A model generated the notes under the pieces. It worked only from the letters and a program-made list of their open reading frames with translations, did not search any database and was not told the DNA's origin. A stretch of DNA of 64,000 nucleotides, taken from Tsuneonella dongtanensis. GTDB taxonomy: Bacteria; Pseudomonadota; Alphaproteobacteria; Sphingomonadales; Sphingomonadaceae. The DNA is taken from positions 744,001 through 808,000 of the forward strand of contig NZ_CP016591.1 of assembly GCF_001698205.1 (NCBI RefSeq), given 5' to 3'. Positions within the stretch are counted from its first letter, which is position 1; every line of letters begins with the position of its first letter. Shown piece by piece: positions 46,123-55,227 of this stretch. Both the position numbers and the translations under genes were made by a program.

Positions 46123-47114
46123 GCGAAATCCTCGGTATCGATCGAGGCCTGCATCGCCGGGCTGTAGCGCGGCCCGCTGACGGTGGCCTGATTGATCAGG
46201 TCGTCCGCGGCGGCGATGGTCGCGGGCGCGATGTCGAGCGAAAGCGTCGCAAAGTTCTCTTCGAGATGCGCGATGCTGGTCGTCCCGGGGATGGCGTGAA
46301 CGTGGGGGCCCTGTGCCAACACCCATGCCAGGGCGAGCTGCGCCGGGGCGATCCCCGCCTCGGCGGCCAGCGCTTCGAAGCGGGCGATGAGCGCTCGGTT
46401 GGCGGGCCAGTGCTCTTCTGCGAAGCGCGGCATGCCCTTGCGGATGTCGCGGTCGCCGAACGCCGGATCATCGCCGAGTTCGCCGCCGAGCGCGCCCCGC
46501 GCCACCGGGGAGAACGCCACGAAGGCGATACCGAGTTCGCGCGTCGTCTCGAGCACCGCGATTTCGGGCTGGCGCGTCCACAACGAGTACTCGGTCTGCA
46601 CCGCCGCCATCGGGTGGACCGCGTGCGCCTCGCGGACATGCGCGGCGCTCCATTCGGATACGCCGTACGCGCCGATCTTGCCCGCCTCGATCGCGCGGGC
46701 CAGGGCGCCGACCATGTCGGGTATCGGCACCGTGCGATCGAGCCGGTGCATGTAGAACAGGTCGATATGGTCGGTCTTCAATCGCGCGAGGCTCTCGTCG
46801 ATCGAGCGTGCCATGGCTTGCGGAGAGCAGTCGATCCCGCGCGCTCCACCGTCCTTCACGACGATGCCGGTCTTGCTCGCCAGCAGGTAGTCGCCGCGTC
46901 GGTCGGCCAGCGCCTCGCCGATCAGGCTCTCGTTGCGGCCCAGCCCGTAGATGTTGGAGGTGTCGAGGTGGTCGTAACCCAGCTCGATCGCCCGCTCGAG
47001 AAGCCGGACTTTCTCGTCGTGTGGCGGCGGATCGCCGTAGGCCCACGACAGGTTCATGCAGCCAAGACCGATGGGCGCGACCATCCGGCCGGCGAGAGCG
47101 CGTTCAGGGATCAT
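46119..47114 (-). CDS. Aldo/keto reductase
   Basis: A 331-residue NADPH-dependent oxidoreductase barrel. Landmarks are IGLGCMNLSWAYGDPPP, the catalytic Tyr in DTSNIYGLGRNESLIGEAL, the Lys in LLASKTGI, the His-containing DLFYMHRLDRTVPI, and the C-terminal cofactor loop AIPGTTSIAHLEENF. Closest to the YghZ/AKR11-13 kind. Substrate unknown. It is 29 bases downstream of the TonB receptor gene on the same strand. Confidence 0.92.
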   Translation of the reverse strand: MIPERALAGRMVAPIGLGCMNLSWAYGDPPPHDEKVRLLERAIELGYDHLDTSNIYGLGRNESLIGEALADRRGDYLLASKTGIVVKDGGARGIDCSPQAMARSIDESLARLKTDHIDLFYMHRLDRTVPIPDMVGALARAIEAGKIGAYGVSEWSAAHVREAHAVHPMAAVQTEYSLWTRQPEIAVLETTRELGIAFVAFSPVARGALGGELGDDPAFGDRDIRKGMPRFAEEHWPANRALIARFEALAAEAGIAPAQLALAWVLAQGPHVHAIPGTTSIAHLEENFATLSLDIAPATIAAADDLINQATVSGPRYSPAMQASIDTEDFA

Positions 47115-47143
47115 GCGGCCACGCTATTGCGTGAGCGCAGCTT

Positions 47144-49237
47144 TTAGAAGTTGCCGCGGACCGAAAGCGAGAAAATCGGACCGATCAGCCGATCACGCGA
47201 TTCGGTGAAGGCTATCGGTGTCGCGCCGCGCAGTCCGGTGTAGACTGTGCGCTCCCGGCGTTGACGCGCGTTCGTCAGATTGAACGCATCCGCCCTCACC
47301 GTCAGGCCGAAAACGTCCTTGTGCTCGACGAACAGCCCGACGAACCAAGGACCCTCCCAGTTTCGGTCGATCTCGGTCCTGCGGTATCGAGGCAGGACAT
47401 GATTGTGGTTTGCTTCCCCGCCCCAAGCCCAGTCGCTGCCTGGAATGTCGTGCCGCAAGACAAAGTTGGCCTGGCGATTGACGAAGCCGCGCCACTGTCG
47501 CTTCTCGCCGGTGAAGGGATCGCGCACGGACGAAGTCTGGAGTACCACCGTCCCGTCTAGCTTGACCCCAGCCAAGCCCAGGGGATCGAACTTGATCGTA
47601 CTGGTGGACACGATCGCGGCCGCCCAGGCCTTGTCGATGTTGCCAGTCGATTCGCCCCCCGGGACGGGGATCACGTCGACATAATCCGAGACATTGCGGT
47701 AGACGAGCTGGAACTGCTGACTGCCCCAGTCGCCCAGCTTCTTGTTTATTTCGCCCTCGAAGCTCCAGTCCTGCTGCGGTCTGAGTTCGACGTTCCCTGC
47801 ATTTGCGACCCCGTCGTTGAGGAAGGCTCGGGCAAGAAAATCGTAAAACGACAGCTGCAGCACGCGCCGCCGGATCTTGAGCGATGCGTCGAGCGTGTCG
47901 CTGGGCGTCCACGACAACGTGAAAGTGCCTTTCGGGCGAAAAAAGCTCCTCGTGAGCCCTTGTCCTCCGGTCTGTTCGATTGTCGAGTGCTCTGCGCCGC
48001 CCACGATCTGGAACGATAGCTTGGACGTGATCGACCGGCCGAAACTCAGCAGGGTCTCGTACCGGTTTTCGGTCACGCCCCCGGTGCCAGAGGGAAAGGG
48101 AACATAAACGAATTCACCCGCCGCATCGAGCGTGCCCAGGCTGGCGACGTTGTCGAGAGTGTTGAATGCGGCCTCGCTTGAAAGCTGCCAGTCGCCGCCG
48201 AGCATTTTCCACGAGTATTCTGCCCGCGCGATCGTCTCGCCAATGTCGCCGACCTGGGCGAAGGCCTCACCAATCGGAGGGCCCAGATCGGCGGGACGGA
48301 TGACGACCTCGGTACCGAAAGGTTCATGACTGAAGCGGCGGAGCCCGATCATCTTGAGTCGTCCGGGTCCGACCGCGAACTCGTAATCTCCTCCCACTTC
48401 GAAATTCCAGGTGTCGTTCCTGTCGCGAACCGTCCGTAAGCGGTCGGGCATGCCAGGCGACCGACGCACACCGTCCTCGTCGTAGCGGAAAAACGTTTGC
48501 TGATAGTGCCCGTTGAGATGGCCGATATTGCCGTTGGGCTGGGTCAACGTCAGCTTGGCCGAAGCCTTGGGCTGATCCCGGTTGGCAGTCAGAACGTCGT
48601 CGCGCAACTCGGTCGGCGTTCCGGCGGCGTCGGCGATCGTGGTGATTCCACCCGCTGCTCCGCGCGAGGCCTGGTTGTTGTCGAGCCCAAATTCGTACTC
48701 GAGACTGCCGCTCCTGCCGCTCACCGACATCGCCCCGCGGGTGTACAAAGGGTCTGCAAAATGCGCGCGCGCCTGGCCTTCCCACGAAAACTGGCCTGAT
48801 AGGCCCTTGGAAGCTGTATAGACGACGTTCGCCACCTGGCCCGAAAGACCGGGTATGTCGACGGTTGCACCATCGAGGATCTCGATCCGTTCGACCGTCG
48901 AGGCAGGGATACGCGACAGCAAAGTACGCAGATCGTCGGACTTTGTCGAAGGGCGCTGGCCATTAAATAGGACGTTTCCGGTCGCCTGGCCCAGGCCACG
49001 CAGGTTTTCGTTGTCGCGGATCTGGAAGCCGGGAATCTGCTGAATCATGTCTGCAGCGTTCTTGGGAGAGAACTGCGCGAAATCGGTCGGTGTGAAGACT
49101 TGCCTGCCAGCGTCCGCGGCAGTCGGAACACTACCTGAAGAACCCGGTGCGCTTTCATCGTCGGATGGGGTCCCCGCGATGGCTGGAGTGACGAGACCGA
49201 TGGACATCAGCAGCGATGGGGTGACGACATGTCTCAT
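47144..49237 (-). CDS. TonB-dependent receptor with plug domain
   Basis: A 697-residue outer membrane receptor with signal peptide (to PAIAG, about 22), plug domain carrying NAADMIQQIPGFQIRDNENLRG and STVERIEILDGATVDIPGLSG, and a barrel ending IGPIFSLSVRGNF with a terminal Phe. This belongs to the group in which the plug motif reads GLGQATGNVLFNGQRPSTKSD, common in sphingomonads. Substrate unknown; it lies before the island and need not serve it. Confidence 0.9.
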   Translation of the reverse strand: MRHVVTPSLLMSIGLVTPAIAGTPSDDESAPGSSGSVPTAADAGRQVFTPTDFAQFSPKNAADMIQQIPGFQIRDNENLRGLGQATGNVLFNGQRPSTKSDDLRTLLSRIPASTVERIEILDGATVDIPGLSGQVANVVYTASKGLSGQFSWEGQARAHFADPLYTRGAMSVSGRSGSLEYEFGLDNNQASRGAAGGITTIADAAGTPTELRDDVLTANRDQPKASAKLTLTQPNGNIGHLNGHYQQTFFRYDEDGVRRSPGMPDRLRTVRDRNDTWNFEVGGDYEFAVGPGRLKMIGLRRFSHEPFGTEVVIRPADLGPPIGEAFAQVGDIGETIARAEYSWKMLGGDWQLSSEAAFNTLDNVASLGTLDAAGEFVYVPFPSGTGGVTENRYETLLSFGRSITSKLSFQIVGGAEHSTIEQTGGQGLTRSFFRPKGTFTLSWTPSDTLDASLKIRRRVLQLSFYDFLARAFLNDGVANAGNVELRPQQDWSFEGEINKKLGDWGSQQFQLVYRNVSDYVDVIPVPGGESTGNIDKAWAAAIVSTSTIKFDPLGLAGVKLDGTVVLQTSSVRDPFTGEKRQWRGFVNRQANFVLRHDIPGSDWAWGGEANHNHVLPRYRRTEIDRNWEGPWFVGLFVEHKDVFGLTVRADAFNLTNARQRRERTVYTGLRGATPIAFTESRDRLIGPIFSLSVRGNF

Positions 49238-49489
49238 CGTGTACTCCAGTCGCCCTCGACCTCTCCTTCGATGGCTCTAATCGAGCGGCGACATGAAAGG
49301 ATCAGGGCGCTCGACGAGTGCAAGCGGGGATTCGATGGAAGGCCCGGCGACGGATGAAGCGCCGACCAAAGCGGACGAACGGCGCGGCGGACGCAATAGC
49401 CGTCTCCGGAATTCGGTACCTAACCGTCCGGTTTTCCTTGCCCGCCGCTCGCCCGACTCTACGATACCGCGGACTATAGGAGGTTCGAA

Positions 49490-50497
49490 ATGGGTCCGCT
49501 GATTACGCTCGCACTCGTCGTCGCGGTGCTGTTCATTTTCGTCATGTCGGCGATCAAGGTCGTGCGCCAGGGCTACGTCTATACGATCGAGCGCTTCGGC
49601 AAGTTCACCAAGGCGGCCGACCCCGGCATGCATGTCATCATCCCCTTCGTCGACCGGGTCGGCCAGAAGGTGAACATGATGGAGCAGGTACTCGACATCC
49701 CCGGACAGGAGATCATCACTCGCGACAACGCGATGGTCGGGGTGGATGCGGTGGTGTTCTTCCAGGTGCTGGACGCCGGCAAGGCGGCCTACGAGGTGCA
49801 CAACCTCTACGGCGCGATCATGGCGATCACGACGACCAACCTGCGCACCGTGATGGGCTCGATGGACCTCGACGAGACGCTGTCGAAGCGCGACGAGATC
49901 AACGCCCGCCTGCTGGGCGTGGTCGATCACGCGACGAGCCCGTGGGGCGTGAAGATCACCCGCGTCGAGATCAAGGATATCCGCCCGCCGATGGACATCT
50001 CGGAAGCGATGGCACGTCAGATGAAGGCCGAGCGCCTCAAGCGCGCCGAGATCCTCGAGGCCGAGGGCGAGCGGGCGAGCCGCATCCTGCGCGCTGAGGG
50101 TGAGAAGCAGTCCGCGATCCTCTCCGCCGAAGGCAAGAAGGAAGCCGCCTTCCGCGACGCCGAAGCCCGCGAGCGCGCCGCCGAGGCCGAAGCGCAAGCG
50201 ACCCGCGCGGTGTCCGATGCGATCGCGCAGAGCGGCAGCCAGGCAATCAACTACTTCATCGCGCAGGAATACACCAAGGCGGTGGCGAAGTTCGCGACCA
50301 GCCCCAACGCCAAGACAATCCTGTTCCCGGTCGAGGCGACCCAGTTGATCGGCTCGCTCGGCGGTATCGGAGAACTGGTCCGCGATGTGGTCAAGCCGGG
50401 CGACGTAACGACGCCTGCACCCGATCAGTCGGGCGTCGCGCTGCCGTCGCAGCGCCAGCGGAGCGCGGTGCCGCGGACCGGCGGCGGGGAAGGCTAG
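49490..50497 (+). CDS. SPFH/band-7 (stomatin-like, QmcA) membrane protein
   Basis: A 335-residue protein with one N-terminal membrane helix (about 2-22), then a band-7 domain with [42 protein letters not shown] and [19 protein letters not shown], and a long Ala/Glu/Arg coiled coil (about 165-245) used for ring assembly. The tail is Pro/Gln rich. TAGGAGG is an ideal ribosome site. The nfeD gene follows at 10 bases; the SPFH-NfeD pair is a standard membrane-quality unit. Confidence 0.93.
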   Translation: MGPLITLALVVAVLFIFVMSAIKVVRQGYVYTIERFGKFTKAADPGMHVIIPFVDRVGQKVNMMEQVLDIPGQEIITRDNAMVGVDAVVFFQVLDAGKAAYEVHNLYGAIMAITTTNLRTVMGSMDLDETLSKRDEINARLLGVVDHATSPWGVKITRVEIKDIRPPMDISEAMARQMKAERLKRAEILEAEGERASRILRAEGEKQSAILSAEGKKEAAFRDAEARERAAEAEAQATRAVSDAIAQSGSQAINYFIAQEYTKAVAKFATSPNAKTILFPVEATQLIGSLGGIGELVRDVVKPGDVTTPAPDQSGVALPSQRQRSAVPRTGGGEG

Positions 50498-50507
50498 AAC
50501 GCAGGCG

Positions 50508-50996
50508 ATGGACTGGATCGGCGACTTCGACGCGTACTGGGCATGGTTCGCGCTCGGCCTGGTGCTGGCCGGCCTCGAGATGGTCGTGCCCGGGGTCTAC
50601 CTGATCTGGCTGGCGCTTGCGGCGCTGGCGACCGGGGCGCTGGTTTTCGCCTTCGATCCGGGCATTCCGCTGCAGATCGTCAACTTCGTTTTCCTGTCGC
50701 TGATCATCGTGTTCACCGCGCGACGTGTGCTTGCGGAGCAGCCGATCGCGAGCACCGACCCCTTGCTCAACAACCGCATGGGGCGGCTCGTCGGGCAGAC
50801 CGGCACCGTCGCGGTGGCGATCGAGCACGGCGAGGGGCGAGTGCGGCAGGGCGACAGCGAATGGTCGGCACGCGGACCCGAGCTCGAGGCGGGCACGCGC
50901 GTGCGCATCACCGGTTTCGACGGAGGTACGCTGATCGTCGAGCCGCTCAGGCTCCTTTCCGACGAAGGGACCCAGCCTCCGACTGGGGAAGGCTAG
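50508..50996 (+). CDS. NfeD family membrane protein
   Basis: A 162-residue short NfeD protein without the protease domain. It has two or three membrane helices (about 12-30, 32-50, 55-72) and a C-terminal OB-fold barrel with GRLVGQTGTVAVAIEHGEGR and VRITGFDGGTLIVEPL. It partners the upstream band-7 protein. Its last four bases overlap the end of the opposing gene. Confidence 0.9.
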   Translation: MDWIGDFDAYWAWFALGLVLAGLEMVVPGVYLIWLALAALATGALVFAFDPGIPLQIVNFVFLSLIIVFTARRVLAEQPIASTDPLLNNRMGRLVGQTGTVAVAIEHGEGRVRQGDSEWSARGPELEAGTRVRITGFDGGTLIVEPLRLLSDEGTQPPTGEG

Positions 50997-51937
50997 CCCG
51001 CCAGCTTCTCGTTGAAGCGCCCGTGCTTGCGGTGGCGGACCATCCAGCGGTCGAGGAAGAGGCCCAGCGGGCGTGGCGCGATGCCGAACGCCTCGATTCC
51101 GGGAAACTTGCCCGAGGGCCGGTTGCCGGCCTTGAGCAGCGTCCACTGGTCGGAATTCATCGGCGTTCCGGGCAGCATCGCGAAGAACGCGGAGATGCCA
51201 TCCGGCATGTCGATGAAAACGCGATTTCGGTTCTGCGCCGCGGCAATGCGGTCGTTGAGGGCGCGCATCGTGATCGCTTCCGGCCCGGCGATCTCGTAGG
51301 TCTTTCCGCCGTGCGTCGCAGGGTCGGACAGCGTCGACACGACTGCCTCCGCGGCATCGTCGATATGCAGCGGCTGGACCGGTGCATCGGGCGCGAACAC
51401 CGGCAGGACCGGCATCATGGCGATGAGGCCGGCGAACATCTGGATGAAATTGTCGTCTTCGCCGAACAGGATCGAGGGGCGGAGGATCGTGGCCTTGGGA
51501 AAGGCCTCGAGGACCGCAACCTCGCTCGCCGCCTTGGCGCGCGCGTAGCCGGCGGTAGAGTCCGCATCCGCTCCGATCGCCGAAACGTGCACCAGCGCGC
51601 CGCAGCCCGCGTCCGCCGCGGCCTGCGCGACATTGGCCGCGCTTCCCGCGATGGTCTTCATCAGGTCGCCTTCGAAGCTTCCGACAAGGTTGACCACCGC
51701 ATCGGCCCCGGCGACGGCCGCGGCAACCAGGTCCGCCCGGGTCGCATCGACTCGCGCGAACTGCAGCTGGCCGAGCTGGGCGAGCGGCTTCAGGTTCCAG
51801 GCCTTTTCGGGGTGGCGACTGGCAATCCGCACCCGCGCGCCTTTCGACAGCAGCGCCTGCGCGACGTGGTCGCCAAGGAAGCCGCTGCCGCCGATTACCG
51901 TCACCAGCTTGCCGTTCAAGGGATGCGTCTTGGCCAT
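50993..51937 (-). CDS. NDUFA9-like NAD(P)-binding protein associated with complex I
   Basis: A 314-residue atypical short-chain dehydrogenase. VTVIGGSGFLGDHVAQALL at about 13-31 is the dinucleotide motif, DAVVNLVGSFEGDL and VHVSAIGADADSTAGYARAKAASE replace the usual YxxxK site, and ILRPSILFGEDDNFIQMFAG is characteristic of the family, which in alphaproteobacteria and mitochondria binds NADPH in respiratory complex I. ATG 51937 has AGGAC upstream; an earlier in-frame start would add 18 residues. Confidence 0.88.
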   Translation of the reverse strand: MAKTHPLNGKLVTVIGGSGFLGDHVAQALLSKGARVRIASRHPEKAWNLKPLAQLGQLQFARVDATRADLVAAAVAGADAVVNLVGSFEGDLMKTIAGSAANVAQAAADAGCGALVHVSAIGADADSTAGYARAKAASEVAVLEAFPKATILRPSILFGEDDNFIQMFAGLIAMMPVLPVFAPDAPVQPLHIDDAAEAVVSTLSDPATHGGKTYEIAGPEAITMRALNDRIAAAQNRNRVFIDMPDGISAFFAMLPGTPMNSDQWTLLKAGNRPSGKFPGIEAFGIAPRPLGLFLDRWMVRHRKHGRFNEKLAG

Positions 51938-52086
51938 AGTGTCCTGTCCGAATTGCCGGTTCGCCCTGCCGCAAACGGCGCCCCGCCGCAACGGGCAAGC
52001 TTTGCCACGTTGACAAGTCCGCAGCCCCTTCGTATCGGCGCGCCCCTACCCGCAGGGCGGCTTCGACGTTCGCCTTCGCATCCGGT

Positions 52087-52173
52087 GCCCAGATGGCGGA
52101 ATTGGTAGACGCACCGTCTTCAGGTGGCGGCGCTCGCAAGGGCGTGGAGGTTCGAGTCCTCTTCTGGGCACCA
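52087..52173 (+). tRNA. tRNA-Leu (CAG)
   Basis: The 87-base gene folds fully: acceptor GCCCAGA with TCTGGGC, a D arm with GCG/CGC, anticodon stem CCGTC/GGCGG with loop TTCAGGT (anticodon CAG), the long variable arm CGCTCGCAAGGGCG typical of leucine tRNAs, T arm GAGG-TTCGAGT-CCTC and an encoded CCA. It reads CTG, the main leucine codon of this GC-rich genome. An integrase remnant starts 166 bases downstream, so its 3' end was probably used as an attachment site. Confidence 0.97.
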
Positions 52174-52290
52174 TTTGTTCTTCTCACGTTCTCCCAAATA
52201 AGCTATAAAACCCGCAGAAATCCTAGGGATTTGGCCCTGGGATCGTTCCGGATCGTCCCGCCTGTTCTCGGGGGTTCCAGACACTTTTGT

Positions 52291-52320
52291 GGGCCTTTTG
52301 AGGCCGTTTCGCAAAGGCCC
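52291..52320. repeat. Inverted repeat before the integrase
   Basis: GGGCCTTT and AAAGGCCC form an 8-bp inverted repeat around a 14-base loop, 18 bases before the integrase ATG. It may be an integrase or arm-type binding site near the old attachment region, or a transcription stop. A direct repeat GGATCGT also occurs twice at about 52239-52257. Confidence 0.4.
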
Positions 52321-52338
52321 AGATGAAAAGGCCCCCAC

Positions 52339-52947
52339 ATGCCGCTGACAGAAACTCGCCTCCGCGCACTCAAGCCCAAGGATAAGCCGTACAAGGTAAC
52401 CGATGAGCGCGGCCTATATGTTGAGGTCACGCCGACCGGCGGCAAACTTTGGCGATTCCGATACCGGATCGGCGGCGCGCAAAAGAAGCTCTGCATCGGC
52501 AGCTATCCAGACATCAGTCTCAAGCAAGCGCGAGACGAAGCCTACGAGGCACGACGAGCTGTTGCTTCAGGGGGCGACCCGGCCTTTGAGAAGCGGAAGC
52601 GGAAAATCCGCGCCGAGTTCCTTTCTGCACAGACGTTCGAGGCAGTCGCACGTGAGTATATTGAACAGATGATGGTTCAGAATGACCGTGCCGATGGCAC
52701 GATCGTCAAGGCCAATTATTTCCTCGACAAGCTTGCGCCTGCCATCGGGAACCGACCCATCAACGAGATCGAGCCGTTCGAAGTCCTGGCTCCCCTCAAA
52801 CGGCTGGAAGCCACCGGTAAGCACGAGACTGCGAAGAAATGCCGCTCGTTTGCAGGCCGCGTGTTTCGCTACGGTGTTGCTACCACCCGCTGCAAATCCG
52901 ATCCGACCAGTATGCTGAAGGGCGCTCTCGTAACGCCTGCTCGGTGA
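52339..52947 (+). pseudogene. int: Tyrosine integrase (P4/DUF4102 type), truncated
   Basis: The 202 residues hold the N-terminal Arm-binding domain (MPLTETRLRALKPKDKPYKV, LYVEVTPTGGKLWRFRYR, LCIGSYPDISLKQARDEA) and the SAM-like core-binding domain (FEAVAREYIEQMM, AKKCRSFAGRVFRYGVATTR). Full-length relatives have about 400 residues. The catalytic domain with the R-H-R-Y tetrad is missing. Homology stops at GALVTP (about base 52938) and the frame ends two codons later, where otnK-like sequence begins. It cannot be an active recombinase. Confidence 0.9.
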
Positions 52948-53200
52948 CGTCGCCGCAATCGCACGGGCTGAGGGCATCGATCGTTTCGTCGTCGCTGGAG
53001 GCGAGACTTCCGGAGCGGTGATCTGCGCACTCGGAGTCGGCGCGTTGTCGATCGGTCCCGAAATAGCGCCGGGCGTGCCGTGGACCTTGGGGACCGACGA
53101 TCCGGCGCGCCCGCTCTGGCTCGCACTCAAGAGCGGCAATTTCGGCGGTCGCGACTTTTTCATGGATGCGATCGCCGCGCTGGAAGGCCTGCCAGCGTGA
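52939..53200 (+). pseudogene. otnK: 3'-end remnant of otnK (four-carbon acid sugar kinase, DUF1537)
   Basis: Only the last ~85 codons survive: IARAEGIDRFVVAGGETSGA, LSIGPEIAPGVPWTLG and LALKSGNFGGRDFFMDAIAA match the C-terminal ATP-binding half of 3-oxo-tetronate 4-kinases, normally about 420 residues. The frame begins inside the integrase tail at about 52939, and its TGA overlaps the GTG of otnC, as in an intact otnK-otnC operon. A deletion joined it to the integrase. Confidence 0.87.
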
Positions 53201-53835
53201 GCCCGGCCGAAATCCGGGCCCGCGAAGCGATTGCCGATGCCGGTCGCATGCTGGCGGACAGAGGTCTTGCGCACGGCACCGCCGGCAATATCAGCATCCG
53301 CCTTGACGATGGGCTGCTGGTGACGCCTACCAACAGCGCGCTCGGATCGCTCGACCCCTCCCGCATCGCGAAGATCGACTTCGAAGGCGTGCATCTGGGC
53401 GGCGACCCGCCATCGAAGGAAGGCTTCATGCACATCGCCTCCTATGCGCGACGAGTGCAGGACGCTGCGGTGGTGCACCTGCATTGCGCGCACAGCGTGG
53501 CAGTCAGCTGCCTCGATGGGCTGGATCCGCAAGCGCCGATCCCGCCGATCACGGCCTATTATGCGATGAAAGTCGGCGGATTGACCCTGTTGCCCTATTT
53601 CCGCCCGGGCGATCCCGCGCTGGCCGATGCGGTGGCTGCGGTCGATCCGGCCCGCCACGCGATCCTGCTCGCCAACCACGGGCCGATCGTGTCGGGCAAA
53701 TCGCTCGATGCAGCGGTCGGCGCGATCGAGGAACTGGAGGAAACCGCGCGAATATTTCTCCTTTTGGGCGGACGTGCGGTGCGTGCGCTGACGCCCGACC
53801 AGCTTGCCGATCTCGCGGCCGCTTTCCCTTCGTGA
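53197..53835 (+). CDS. otnC: 3-oxo-tetronate 4-phosphate decarboxylase-like class II aldolase
   Basis: A 212-residue class II aldolase/adducin-fold enzyme that would decarboxylate the product of OtnK to dihydroxyacetone phosphate. It has HGTAGNISIRLDDGLLVTPTN, the acid Glu in PSKEGFMHIASY (about 74), and metal His residues in VVHLHCAHSVAVS (about 92 and 94) and ANHGPIVSG (about 156). GTG 53197 overlaps the otnK remnant. The gene is intact, but its upstream partner is lost, so the pathway cannot run unless the kinase is encoded elsewhere. Confidence 0.88.
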   Translation: MSPAEIRAREAIADAGRMLADRGLAHGTAGNISIRLDDGLLVTPTNSALGSLDPSRIAKIDFEGVHLGGDPPSKEGFMHIASYARRVQDAAVVHLHCAHSVAVSCLDGLDPQAPIPPITAYYAMKVGGLTLLPYFRPGDPALADAVAAVDPARHAILLANHGPIVSGKSLDAAVGAIEELEETARIFLLLGGRAVRALTPDQLADLAAAFPS

Positions 53836-53846
53836 AGGACAGAAAC

Positions 53847-54136
53847 ATGTACGTCGTTACCGTCGAATTCGATGTCGCGCCCGAAAGTCGCGAAGAATTC
53901 CTCGCCGCCGTGCGTCGCCAGGCGCAGGATTCGCTGGAGAAAGAAGCGGACTGCCATCGCTTCGACGTATGCAAGATCGTCCGCGACGGCCGCGAGGTCT
54001 TCTACCTGTACGAACTCTACCCGATCGCGCCGCGTTCGACGCGCATCTCGCTTCGGATCACTTCGCCTCTTTCAACGCGCGCGTAACCCCGTGGACGCGC
54101 GAGAAGATCGTCGGCACCGGAGACCTGCTGTCGTGA
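53847..54136 (+). pseudogene. ABM/YgiN-like monooxygenase gene with a one-base deletion
   Basis: The frame opens well (MYVVTVEFDVAPESREEF, then CHRFDVCKIVRDGREVFYLY) after AAGGAC. At about 54023, in TACCC-GATCGC, one base is missing. Beyond that point the family-like continuation (DRAAFDAHLASDHFASFNAR, ending GTGDLLS) is in the next frame and stops at 54136, exactly overlapping the next start. As read, translation would end at 54086 with an unrelated tail. Restoring one base gives a normal ~97-residue ABM protein. Confidence 0.85.
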
Positions 54137-55221
54137 CCCGCACCTTATCGGTCGCCGTACTCGCGGGCGACGGCATCGGGCCCGAGATCATCCCGCCGAC
54201 GCTGGACATCCTCGACCGGGCAGCGCGCCTCGCGGGCGCGCCGTCGCTGGAATGGCATCATGTCGACGCGGGCGCCGCCCACTACGCGCGAACCGGGGAA
54301 TCGCTTCCGGTAGCGGGAATGGACATCGCGCGCGGAGCGGATGCGATCCTGCTCGCGGCCATGGGGCTGCCGTCGGTACGCTACCCCGACGGCACGGAGA
54401 TCGCCCCGCAACTCGAGCTGCGCGAGGCGTTCGACCTCTATGCCGGGGTGCGCCCGATCCGCACAGTGCCTGGCGTCCCGCTGCCGCTCGCCGATTCGCG
54501 CGGGGCATCACTCGATGCGGTGCTGATCCGCGAATCGACCGAAGGATTGTTTTACTGTCGCGGTCGCACGAAAATTGCCGAGGACGACAGTTTCGCCAGC
54601 GACGAAATGCGCTTGACGCGTCATACGAGCGAGCGCCTGTTTGCCTTCGCGTTCGATCTGGCCCGCCAGCGCAAGGCCGCGGGCAAACCGGGGCGGGTGA
54701 CGCTAATCGACAAGGCGAACGTCATCGGCAGCTTCGCATGGCTCCGCCGGATCTTCCTCGAAACTGCGGAGCGCTATCCTGATATCGAGACCGAGTGCGC
54801 CTACGTCGATGCCATGGCGCTCAATCTCGTGCGGCGGCCTTGGGACTACGACGTCATGGTCACGGAGAACATGTTCGGCGACATCCTGTCCGATCTCGGC
54901 GCGGCATTGATGGGCGGGCTCGGCATGGCGCCGTCGGCCGACATCGGCGACAGCCACGCGGTGTTCCAGCCGTGCCATGGGAGCGCGCCCGACATCGCCG
55001 GTGAGGGCAAGGCGAATCCGACCGCGATGATCCTGTCGGGCGCGATGATGCTGGAATGGCTGGGGCATCGGCACGACGCGCCCACCGCGGTCGATGCCGC
55101 GCGCATGGTCGAGCATGCGGTGTCCGCTGCCTTTGCTGACGGTGCGCTGCTGCCCGGCGAGTTCGGCGGGTCCGCCGGCACCGCCGCCGTGGGGCAGGCG
55201 GTGCTCGAACGGCTGGGCTAG
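54133..55221 (+). CDS. Isocitrate/isopropylmalate/tartrate dehydrogenase family enzyme
   Basis: A 362-residue beta-decarboxylating dehydrogenase. Features are LAGDGIGPEIIPPTLDIL, LREAFDLYAGVRPIRT, the substrate motif LIRESTEGLFYCRG, the catalytic Lys in LIDKANVIGS, metal Asp residues in VTENMFGDILSDLGAALMGG and the cofactor loop CHGSAPDIAGEGKANPTA. Context with otnK and otnC suggests it oxidises a four-carbon hydroxy acid (tetronate, tartrate or a malate analogue), not leucine or TCA intermediates. GTG 54133 overlaps the previous stop by four bases. Confidence 0.87.
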   Translation: MTRTLSVAVLAGDGIGPEIIPPTLDILDRAARLAGAPSLEWHHVDAGAAHYARTGESLPVAGMDIARGADAILLAAMGLPSVRYPDGTEIAPQLELREAFDLYAGVRPIRTVPGVPLPLADSRGASLDAVLIRESTEGLFYCRGRTKIAEDDSFASDEMRLTRHTSERLFAFAFDLARQRKAAGKPGRVTLIDKANVIGSFAWLRRIFLETAERYPDIETECAYVDAMALNLVRRPWDYDVMVTENMFGDILSDLGAALMGGLGMAPSADIGDSHAVFQPCHGSAPDIAGEGKANPTAMILSGAMMLEWLGHRHDAPTAVDAARMVEHAVSAAFADGALLPGEFGGSAGTAAVGQAVLERLG

Positions 55222-55227
55222 CGTCCG

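Noticed and set aside
49293-49502. 69-codon open frame before the band-7 gene
   Set aside because: Low-complexity Arg/Ser/Pro content, overlaps the real start, no ribosome site; the region is better seen as the promoter of the band-7/NfeD pair.
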